A stretch of DNA of 8,866 bases from Candidatus Proteinoplasmatales archaeon SG8-5. GTDB lineage: Archaea; Thermoplasmatota; Thermoplasmata; SG8-5. The position numbers and the translations under genes were made by a program. The notes below the pieces were generated by a model. That model was given only the letters and a program-made list of their open reading frames with translations, did no database searches and had not been told where the DNA came from. Of this stretch, positions 1 through 5,063 are shown piece by piece. The stretch is taken from assembly GCA_001595885.1 (NCBI GenBank), contig LSSH01000001.1, positions 1 to 8,866 on the forward strand. Direction: 5' to 3'. The first letter of the stretch is position 1, and every line of letters begins with the position of its first letter.

Positions 1-443
1 CTCCGGTAATAATCGGCATCGGTCCTGTAGAAGACCGACGGGTCCATGCAGCAGCCGAGTATCTTGAACTGATTGACTATGGAATCGATGTTCTTGTCCG
101 CGAACTCCTTGCACATGCGGATGAACTCCTGCCTGGGCGTATCGCGCATCCTGATGCCGTGGGCCTTCTCTACGTTCACCTCGATGGGCATGCCGTTGAC
201 GTCGACGCAAAGCGGGAACAGAACGTTGAAGCCGCGCTGCCACCTGTACCGGCCGGCAAAGTCGATGTGGGTGTAATGGGTGGCATGGCCCACGTGAAGG
301 GGCCCCGATGCATACCTGGGGGGATTGTCGATGCTGTAGACCGGCTTGTCGGAGGCCTTGTCGAAGTGATAGAGCTTCCGCTCTTCCCAGTTGTTCTGCC
401 ATTTCTCTTCGATGGCCTTTCTGTCGTATTCGTCCATTGTCAT
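1..443 (-). CDS. valS: valyl-tRNA synthetase, N-terminal part (3' end outside window)
   Basis: Class I aminoacyl-tRNA synthetase; 147 codons are visible before the window edge. The protein starts MTMDEYDRKAIEEKWQNNWE. The ATP-binding HIGH-type motif is seen as PLHVGHA near residues 61-67, followed by a conserved Rossmann-fold stretch (RGFNVLFPL, then DVNGMPIEVNVEK) typical of the Val/Ile/Leu group. The segment EVNVEKAHGI followed by a PRQEF box and a CKEF...NID run resembles archaeal valyl enzymes, so valine is the preferred specificity; IleRS is the main alternative because the box reads MPIE rather than the usual LPTE. It would charge tRNA in the cytosol. Two in-frame ATGs (441-443 and 435-437) could start it; the upstream one was taken. 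A weak AT-rich TATA candidate lies near 485-494. Family assignment is from memory of motifs, not a search. Confidence 0.75.
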   Translation of the reverse strand, partial: MTMDEYDRKAIEEKWQNNWEERKLYHFDKASDKPVYSIDNPPRYASGPLHVGHATHYTHIDFAGRYRWQRGFNVLFPLCVDVNGMPIEVNVEKAHGIRMRDTPRQEFIRMCKEFADKNIDSIVNQFKILGCCMDPSVFYRTDADYYR

Positions 444-569
444 TTTCCGAATCCCCGATAGGTGCTGCACTCCCAATAGTCAAATGATAATTAACCTTTG
501 CTAACTCTTCATAATGCTCCAGTCATGAGGTTATGGTCCCTGCCACACCTGTTAAATTTACCGCTGAAG

Positions 570-835
570 TCCCGCGTACTAGCGCGGGAAGGTAATTATT
601 TTCACTATCCCAGCGCTCCGAGCAGGTAGGGGAAGGGGCAGCCGAGCAACGTTAGTCACGAAACGGACTTGAACAAGTAAAGTCCTATCGCAAGCCACTT
701 TATGACTTGCGAGCCAGCCTGATCTCGGATTAGGCATTGTTAGGAGCGCAATGGTTTGTGGGAGGGGACCAACCCTGTTAATTCTACACAAAACCTAGTG
801 CAACCCACGGGGTTAGACACCTTTGGAAAGGTCTA
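570..835 (+). ncRNA. candidate structured RNA, class unknown
   Basis: The gap between valS and the RAM-domain gene holds a dense series of pairings: hairpin 570-576/583-589; long-range helix 613-619/743-749 (GCGCTCC with GGAGCGC) enclosing three consecutive hairpins, 665-670/680-685, 688-694/706-712 and 717-724/728-735; then 753-760/787-795 with one bulge, 802-806/810-814, and 814-818/831-835 with an inner CTTT/AAAG. The 717-735 stem has a G-T pair that is a wobble only when the plus strand is transcribed (A-C on the other strand), which favours plus orientation. TTAAATTTA at 552-560 and TAATTATTTT at 593-602 are possible TATA boxes. I could not match it to RNase P, SRP or other RNAs I know; the fold is hand-made and unscored. 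The minus-strand frame 579-791 has only a TTG start and looks spurious. Confidence 0.35.
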
Positions 836-852
836 GAAAACCGACGGCCAGT

Positions 853-1083
853 TCAATCAGAGGTGATCAGTGTCGTGGTTGCGATGACGCCGGGCGTGTT
901 GCGCACCTTATTGATTATGAGCGCCCTCATCTCCTTGAGGTTGCGGGCCTCTATCCTCGCTATGATGTCGTACTGGCCGAAAACCTCCCTGATGCCCTCT
1001 ATCTGGTCAACCTTGGCCAAGGCATCGTAGACCTTGTTCTCCATCTTCGCCTCCACGTTTATCAGTATGAAACCCGTTAACAT
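853..1083 (-). CDS. stand-alone Lrp/AsnC ligand-binding (RAM) domain protein
   Basis: A 76-aa protein made only of the C-terminal effector-binding domain of Lrp/AsnC regulators (alpha-beta RAM/AsnC_trans_reg fold). Typical features are the start MLTGFILINVEAKMEN, the central block VFGQYDIIARIEARN, and the closing TPGVIATTTLI. The helix-turn-helix domain that full regulators carry is absent, and the ATG follows directly on a promoter, so this is a genuine single-domain protein, not a truncation. In the family this domain oligomerises and binds amino acids; stand-alone versions are common in archaea and of mostly unknown role. The start is supported by a GGGGGTG Shine-Dalgarno-like run just upstream. 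It lies 47 bp downstream of alaS on the same strand and upstream of valS, so a link to amino-acid or aminoacylation status is an inference from position only. Confidence 0.9.
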   Translation of the reverse strand: MLTGFILINVEAKMENKVYDALAKVDQIEGIREVFGQYDIIARIEARNLKEMRALIINKVRNTPGVIATTTLITSD

Positions 1084-1116
1084 TCCACACCCCCTGTATC
1101 TGAAACATGGAACTGG

Positions 1117-1124
1117 TTTATAAA
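1117..1124 (-). promoter_or_regulatory. TATA box for the RAM-domain gene
   Basis: TTTATAAA between the alaS stop and the start at 1083. Initiation about 25 bp from its centre would fall near 1095, leaving a leader of roughly 12 nt that contains the GGGGGTG ribosome-binding site. This indicates transcription independent of alaS. Confidence 0.6.
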
Positions 1125-1130
1125 ATTTTG

Positions 1131-3809
1131 TTAGGAACTCTCGACAAGCTGTCTGATGTGCTCCTTCACCTTTGAGACCATCCCAGCCTCTGGAACCGAT
1201 ATCTGAGCGAAGGTGTTCTTACCACCGCCCGCGCCACCCAGCTTGGTGGAGACCTCGAAGGCTATCTTGCCGCAATCGACGCCCACGTCCTCGGAGCAGG
1301 TGAGCAGAAGGCCTGTTGGTTGCTGGCTCGAGGTCAGGACCGCAAAGGTGGATTTGGTCTTGGCGAGAGCTTTGGAGACCGCGGTTGCCTGCTTCATCGG
1401 ACCGATAACCTCGTATTCCACGTAATTCTCCACCCGGCCAATTCTCTCTGACCTGTCCAGAGCCTCCTCGACCATGCGGTCGGCGTCCGACACCATCTCC
1501 CTGAACGAGGCCTTTGCCAGGGCCCTGTGCTCGGTGGCCATCTTCGATACGGCCTTTACGAGGTCCTCGGGTTTCGTGTCCATTATGCTCGAGAGGTCCT
1601 GCACGGCATTTGAATGGTGAACGAGCCAGTCATACAACGGTTTCCCCGCGATGAACTCCAATCGCAGCACGCCGTCCTGTATCCTTTTGCTCCGCAGGAT
1701 CTTGATCGGACCGACCTCCGATGTCCTTGTGCAGTGGATGCCGCCACAGGCTTCCACGTCCACGCCCTGGACATTGACGACGCGAATCTCCTTTCCTGGG
1801 ACGGCGCCGCCCTGGTAAAGGCGCATTCCGTATTCGGCCTCGGCCTTCACCCTATCCATGGGCTTGGATATCACCGGTATGTCCTCCATGACGATGTGAT
1901 TGGCCCTTTGTTCGATCTCAAGGAACTCCTCATCCGTGAGGCCAGCATAATGCGTGATGTCGAGCCTCGCCATGTCAACGCTCTTGTGCGCCCCGGTCTG
2001 CCAAATGTGATTGCCGAGGACCTCTCTGGCCGCTGCGTTGATTATGTGTGCCGCGGTGTGGTGGCGCATGAGCTGTCTGCGCCTCACCCAATCAAGCTGG
2101 CATTTGACGGTGTCACCGACCTTAATATGGTGACTGGCATCTTCGAGGTAATGGACGATGACGTTGCCGACGAGCTGTGTGTCGATGACGCGGTTGCCCT
2201 CGATGAAGCCGTGGTCCCCTTCCTGGCCGCCGCTCTCCGCATAGAAGAATGTCTTATCAAGCGCCACCTCGTTGCCGGCAACGTAGACAACCTTCGCCTC
2301 GAACTCCTTCCTCAAAGAGTCCTCGTAGAATCCCAGCTCGGTCCTCGGGGCTTCTATGCTCTGATCTCCAATCTCAGCCACTTCATCCTTCGTCGTCGAG
2401 TGCTTCTCGGCCACGCGCTGGTAGAAGTCGTCTGGAATGGTCACCTCGGAGGATGCGAACTCGGCCACGACCTCCGGGTTGAGACCGTGGGAGTCATATA
2501 GCTCCACAAGGTCCTCGACAGCCATCGGTTCTCCCGCCAGACGTTCCTCTATACGCTCGACCAGGGATGCGCCCTTGCTCAATGTCTCCTCGTACTTCTT
2601 GGTCTCAACCTCGACCAGTTCAAGGATCTCGGCCTTGTTCTCGTCCAGCTCCGGAAAGTCAGGCCTGAAGTATTCGATGTGTTGACCCACAATGTCTGCC
2701 AGAGGTTGTTCGAGATCCAGAACGTTAAGGGCGCGCATCGCCCTCCTGACCAGCATCCGGGCAAAGTAACCGGACTTGACGTTTGAAGGGACAACGCCGT
2801 CGTTGAGCATGAACGTGAGGGCGCGGGTGTGGTCGCAGATCACGTACATGTTCTCGAGCGGGAGAGTTTCCTGCAATAGCTGGTCCACGCTGATACCCAG
2901 TCTGACAGCCACCTTCTCACGAAGTTCCCTGAGTGTGCCTGGATTATCCAAGTTGAGGAGGCCGGCGACCTTCGAGTATTCGGCGAGGACCTTCTCGTCG
3001 CCCTCGACGCCGACCTGGTTCTTCAGGTTCTCAAGCACAGGACCGAACACGGCCTCGTAAGCGCTTGAAGTGCCCTGGGAGAGCCACGCCATGCGCTCGA
3101 GGCCGTAACCCGTGTCAACGACCTGCATGGGCAGGGGTTTCCTCGTGTCACCCAGCTCCTCGTACATCATGAAGACGAGCGTGCATATCTCGACGCCGTC
3201 TATCATGACCTCGAAGCACGGCCCTGAGTTCCCTCCGCCCTTCCATTCGGCCTCAACGTAAGCCAGTTTATCCGGATGTATGCCAAAGTCCTCCCGCATC
3301 ATGCGGTCGCAAAGCTCAACGGTCCGGTCCTTGAAGTAGATGAAGTTATCGTCTGAATTGAACACGTGATGGGCCATCATCTCGAACATGGTGAAGTGCG
3401 AGCCCGTGCGTCCAACGTTGTCCACGTCGTTGAACCTGACGCACGTCTGTGATATTGTGAGGGGGTTTGCCGGAGGCTCCACGACGCCCTTAACCACCCA
3501 AGGCTGGAATCCGTAGATCGAGGCCTGGGTGAAGAACACGTCATCGCGCCATCTGGCGGTTATGGGGTAGCGCTTGACGCGCGTGTGCCCGTTCCTCTCG
3601 AAGAAGGTCAGGAAGGCCTCGCGGGTCTCGTGAACGTTCCTTGCCCGATTTGTGGGAGGAGAGCCGATGAAGGCGTATTCGATGCACGGCGACTCCCCGC
3701 AATGGTCCCGCTCCGTCCTGGCCCAGAAGGCCTGGCCGCAGGATTTGCACGTCTGGCGGATGAAACCTTCGGTCTTGAAGAATTCCAGATCGTATTCGCT
3801 CTCAGGCAT
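1131..3809 (-). CDS. alaS: alanyl-tRNA synthetase (archaeal type)
   Basis: Class II synthetase that charges tRNA-Ala in the cytosol; 892 aa from the start chosen here, normal for archaeal AlaRS. The N-terminus has the archaeal-type Cys motif (C21, C24, C37, C42) leading into the aminoacylation domain (for example FTQASIYGFQPWVV, RFNDVDNVGRTGSHFTMFEM). The editing domain shows the zinc/catalytic motifs H584-x3-H588 (in HHTAAHI) and C688-GGIH692-C693. The C-terminus ends in a glycine-rich DHHA1-like block (GGAGGGKNTFAQ). The frame extends upstream to an ATG at 3833, but that ATG overlaps a TATA box, so a transcript would begin near 3809-3812; the ATG at 3807-3809 starts MPESEYDLEFF, matching how archaeal AlaRS proteins usually begin. 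The mRNA is therefore probably leaderless. The stop is TAA. Confidence 0.97.
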   Translation of the reverse strand: MPESEYDLEFFKTEGFIRQTCKSCGQAFWARTERDHCGESPCIEYAFIGSPPTNRARNVHETREAFLTFFERNGHTRVKRYPITARWRDDVFFTQASIYGFQPWVVKGVVEPPANPLTISQTCVRFNDVDNVGRTGSHFTMFEMMAHHVFNSDDNFIYFKDRTVELCDRMMREDFGIHPDKLAYVEAEWKGGGNSGPCFEVMIDGVEICTLVFMMYEELGDTRKPLPMQVVDTGYGLERMAWLSQGTSSAYEAVFGPVLENLKNQVGVEGDEKVLAEYSKVAGLLNLDNPGTLRELREKVAVRLGISVDQLLQETLPLENMYVICDHTRALTFMLNDGVVPSNVKSGYFARMLVRRAMRALNVLDLEQPLADIVGQHIEYFRPDFPELDENKAEILELVEVETKKYEETLSKGASLVERIEERLAGEPMAVEDLVELYDSHGLNPEVVAEFASSEVTIPDDFYQRVAEKHSTTKDEVAEIGDQSIEAPRTELGFYEDSLRKEFEAKVVYVAGNEVALDKTFFYAESGGQEGDHGFIEGNRVIDTQLVGNVIVHYLEDASHHIKVGDTVKCQLDWVRRRQLMRHHTAAHIINAAAREVLGNHIWQTGAHKSVDMARLDITHYAGLTDEEFLEIEQRANHIVMEDIPVISKPMDRVKAEAEYGMRLYQGGAVPGKEIRVVNVQGVDVEACGGIHCTRTSEVGPIKILRSKRIQDGVLRLEFIAGKPLYDWLVHHSNAVQDLSSIMDTKPEDLVKAVSKMATEHRALAKASFREMVSDADRMVEEALDRSERIGRVENYVEYEVIGPMKQATAVSKALAKTKSTFAVLTSSQQPTGLLLTCSEDVGVDCGKIAFEVSTKLGGAGGGKNTFAQISVPEAGMVSKVKEHIRQLVESS

Positions 3810-3832
3810 TAGTCGTGGATAAAAACCCCGCA

Positions 3833-3840
3833 TTTATAAA
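3833..3840 (-). promoter_or_regulatory. TATA box of alaS
   Basis: TTTATAAA on the minus strand. Its centre is about 27 bp upstream of the ATG at 3809, the spacing expected for a leaderless archaeal message. Its last base is also the first base of the ATG at 3833, so that upstream ATG should not be transcribed. Confidence 0.6.
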
Positions 3841-3976
3841 CTAATCGAATGTATTTGGACTTTGATATGATTCCGAGCTGCCCCCACCTACCAAATGACC
3901 GGACTGATACCGGGCATTCGCGTGAACAACAATGAATGAATTCGATGGTGTACAACTAGGTGTTTACCTGCGAGGC

Positions 3977-3984
3977 TTTATATT
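3977..3984 (+). promoter_or_regulatory. TATA box of the 4030-4248 unit
   Basis: TTTATATT with a predicted start about 25 bp from its centre, near 4005, leaving a leader of about 25 nt that includes AGGAGGAGG just before the ATG at 4030. Confidence 0.55.
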
Positions 3985-4029
3985 CTCTAGAATCAATTTT
4001 CATTTAGGGCAGAAGCCCAGGAGGAGGCT

Positions 4030-4248
4030 ATGAAAAAGCGTGGGTATGAATACGAGATGATGCTGGCGCGCATCGACGCGCACAATGCAGCGATTCGCAT
4101 CAGCAATATAAGCCTCGGATCAAGCTCGGGATACGCCGCGGAGCAGGGCATTAGATTCTGCGGTCTCGAGTTATGCGCCATACGCCTTAAACAAGCCATT
4201 ACGCCGAGTCCTGCCGAATTCCCCATTGCGCAGACTGTGCTTCTCTGA
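4030..4248 (+). CDS. small protein of unknown function (72 aa)
   Basis: I do not recognise this product. It starts MKKRGYEYEMMLARIDAHNA and ends AEFPIAQTVLL; it has a basic/acidic N-terminal half, a Ser/Gly stretch (SLGSSSGYAAEQG), two Cys in a CGLELC pattern around residues 44-49, and no signal peptide or membrane span. Support for a real gene comes from signals: TATA box at 3977-3984, a strong GGAGGAGG Shine-Dalgarno 3-10 nt before the ATG, and a hairpin/T-tract terminator just after the TGA stop. These make a compact unit of about 300 nt. Overlapping minus-strand frames lack comparable signals. It could instead be a small RNA with an incidental frame; it contains a GCGCG/CGCGC hairpin near 4067-4083. 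Confidence 0.5.
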   Translation: MKKRGYEYEMMLARIDAHNAAIRISNISLGSSSGYAAEQGIRFCGLELCAIRLKQAITPSPAEFPIAQTVLL

Positions 4249-4265
4249 CGGCGGGACGAGCCCGA

Positions 4266-4302
4266 GGCAGCCATTCGTAATCGCTGCCCTTTTTCTTTTT
4301 TT
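4266..4302 (+). terminator. hairpin plus T-tract terminator
   Basis: Inverted repeat GGCAGC (4266-4271) / GCTGCC (4283-4288) followed by a T-rich tract at 4290-4302 interrupted once by C. T-tracts alone terminate archaeal RNA polymerase, so this should end the 4030-4248 transcript. Confidence 0.65.
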
Positions 4303-4317
4303 ATTCATTCCTCCCCG

Positions 4318-4344
4318 GCGCCGGGGGTTTCTGGCCCCCGGCGC
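4318..4344. other. very stable GC-rich inverted repeat
   Basis: A perfect 10-bp stem of G/C only: GCGCCGGGGG (4318-4327) with CCCCCGGCGC (4335-4344), loop TTTCTGG. It can extend by wobble pairs at both ends. It lies 16 bp after the T-tract and upstream of the repeat array. It may block read-through from the left or act at the DNA level; no function can be assigned. Confidence 0.6.
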
Positions 4345-4395
4345 TTTACCTTCCCAAAATATCAAATATGGACAATGATTTTCCGACCCTACAAT

Positions 4396-4591
4396 GCCGA
4401 GGTGGCTGTTTTTTCAGCTGTCTCAATACAAATAAATAAAAAAGATGAATAAACTAAACCTCGGCATTAATACAAGACATACCTGAACTGAATGCCGAGG
4501 TGGCTGTTTTTTCAGCTGTCTCAATACAAATAGATAAAAAAGATGAATAAACTAAACCTCGGCATTAATACAAGACATACCTGAACTGAAT
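4396..4591 (+). repeat. two tandem 98-bp units carrying tRNA-Met acceptor-stem hairpins
   Basis: Unit 1 is 4396-4493 and unit 2 is 4494-4591; they differ at one position (A in unit 1, G in unit 2, in the AT-rich middle). Each starts with the same 12 nt as the tRNA-Met gene (GCCGAGGTGGCT). Each later contains ACCTCGGCATT, the exact reverse complement of AATGCCGAGGT, giving an 11-bp inverted repeat (4393-4403/4458-4468 in unit 1). The tract from GCC to the A after the second arm is 71 nt, about tRNA size (4396-4466 and 4494-4564), but the middle is AT-rich and has no anticodon or T arm. A small hairpin GGCTG/CAGCT with a T6 loop sits where the D arm would be. The end of unit 2 supplies the likely tRNA promoter. 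Confidence 0.9.
4565..4572 (+). promoter_or_regulatory. TATA-like box of tRNA-Met
   Basis: TTAATACA centred about 23 bp before the first base of the tRNA. Because it is inside the repeated unit, an identical copy at 4467-4474 sits at the same distance before the second tRNA-like module. A different AT-rich TATA candidate (about 4364-4370) precedes the first. Confidence 0.45.
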
Positions 4592-4699
4592 GCCGAGGTG
4601 GCTCAGCCTGGTGGAGCGTCGGACTCATAGGGATTTACCAGACGTTCCTGGATTTCCAGGGAAATCCGAAGGTCGTGGGTTCAAACCCCACCCTCGGCA
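4592..4699 (+). tRNA. tRNA-Met(CAU), elongator type, with intron
   Basis: Complete cloverleaf: acceptor 4592-4598/4692-4698 (GCCGAGG/CCTCGGC), discriminator A4699, D stem GCTC/GAGC (4601-4604/4614-4617), anticodon stem TCGGA/TCCGA (4619-4623/4665-4669), T arm GTGGG-TTCAAAC-CCCAC (4675-4691). The anticodon is CAT (4626-4628). The G1-C72 pair and the overall sequence fit elongator Met rather than the A1-U72 initiator; tRNA-Ile2 (CAU read after modification) remains possible because it has the same gene anticodon. CCA is not encoded. It is interrupted by a 34-nt intron after position 37 and flanked by repeats derived from its own ends. Confidence 0.95.
4630..4663 (+). other. archaeal tRNA intron at position 37/38
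   Basis: A 34-nt insertion between A37 (4629) and A38 (4664). The ends fit the bulge-helix-bulge form cut by the archaeal splicing endonuclease: bulges T4628-A4629-G4630 and A4662-A4664, separated by pairs 4624-4661, 4625-4660 (wobble) and 4626-4659, with an A-A mismatch at 4627/4658. An inner helix is GGA 4631-4633 with TCC 4655-4657. An alternative intron hairpin is CCTGG/CCAGG (4647-4651/4656-4660). Removing it restores a normal 7-nt anticodon loop. Confidence 0.85.
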
Positions 4700-4871
4700 C
4701 TCGATTTATTTATTAATTTGATACATGCCGAGGGCTTGGTCTCGATAGAGGCCATCTTCGACCCCACCCTCGGCACTCGATTTATTTATTAATTTGTTAC
4801 ATGTCGAGGGCTTGGTCTCGATTATTGACCAATGTATGTTTACATTGGAATCTACGACCCCACCCCCGGCA
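4692..4871 (+). repeat. downstream tandem units carrying the tRNA-Met 3' end
   Basis: The tRNA 3' segment (ACCCCACCCTCGGCACTC, ending at 4702) recurs ending near 4778 and, with T-to-C, near 4874; spacings are 76 and 96 bp. After the first two copies comes the same roughly 47-bp tract: an AT-rich stretch (CGATTTATTTATTAATTTG), then an inverted acceptor strand (TGCCGAGGG at 4726-4734; TGTCGAGGG at 4802-4810), then CTTGGTCTCGAT. Unit 1 folds as a 9-bp stem 4726-4734/4767-4775 around hairpin GGTCTC-GATA-GAGGCC. Unit 2 has a weaker outer stem (one mismatch, one wobble) enclosing GGTC/GACC and a perfect CCAATGTA/TACATTGG hairpin (4829-4836/4841-4848). None has a complete T arm, so these are not functional tRNAs. 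Confidence 0.85.
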
Positions 4872-4921
4872 CTCCTTCTTCAGGGATAACATTCATATTT
4901 TCCGAAATCTTATTATTCCTG

Positions 4922-5050
4922 ATGAATGAACTGGCTACAGACTGTTTCTCATGTGAGTCCGAGAACCTCGCCTTGATTTTCATCGTTGGTATCATTGGTA
5001 TAGCCCTTGGTTTCTATTTAATAAAAAGACTCAGTAAAGAATCTGATTAG
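4922..5050 (+). CDS. possible 42-aa single-span membrane peptide
   Basis: Reads MNELATDCFSCESENLALIF and continues through a hydrophobic span (about residues 17-34, rich in I, L, G, F) to a basic/polar tail KRLSKESD; an N-out single-pass topology would fit the positive-inside rule. Two Cys (C-F-S-C) precede the span. The frame extends upstream to an ATG at 4832, but that part lies inside the repeat module and reads as low-information sequence, so the ATG at 4922 is preferred. A TATA-like TTCATATT near 4892-4899 would start transcription around 4921, consistent with a leaderless message. It ends 13 bp before the convergent guaAb stop. No family is recognised; the frame may be chance. Confidence 0.4.
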   Translation: MNELATDCFSCESENLALIFIVGIIGIALGFYLIKRLSKESD

Positions 5051-5063
5051 AAAACGGTTTATT

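Noticed and set aside
568..592. Right-end hairpin of an IS200/IS605-type element
   Set aside because: The CCCGCG/CGCGGG hairpin followed by GGAAGG and a later TTCAC resembles such ends, but there is no tnpA or tnpB remnant or second end in the window.
579..791. 70-codon minus-strand frame
   Set aside because: Starts with TTG, has no ribosome-binding site or recognised domain, and lies within the densely folded region.
1614..2501. Long plus-strand frame (295 codons) inside alaS
   Set aside because: Antisense to a strongly conserved alaS; typical shadow frame in GC-rich DNA, with no domain or promoter.
4727..4775. Permuted or split tRNA gene
   Set aside because: A 3' end followed by a spacer and a 5'-like acceptor strand suggested a permuted order, but no T-arm 5' half, anticodon arm or normal D arm is present.
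4396..4871. CRISPR array
   Set aside because: Only two near-identical 98-bp units upstream and two unequal ones downstream, with no short repeat/unique spacer pattern; the repeated parts are pieces of the adjacent tRNA.
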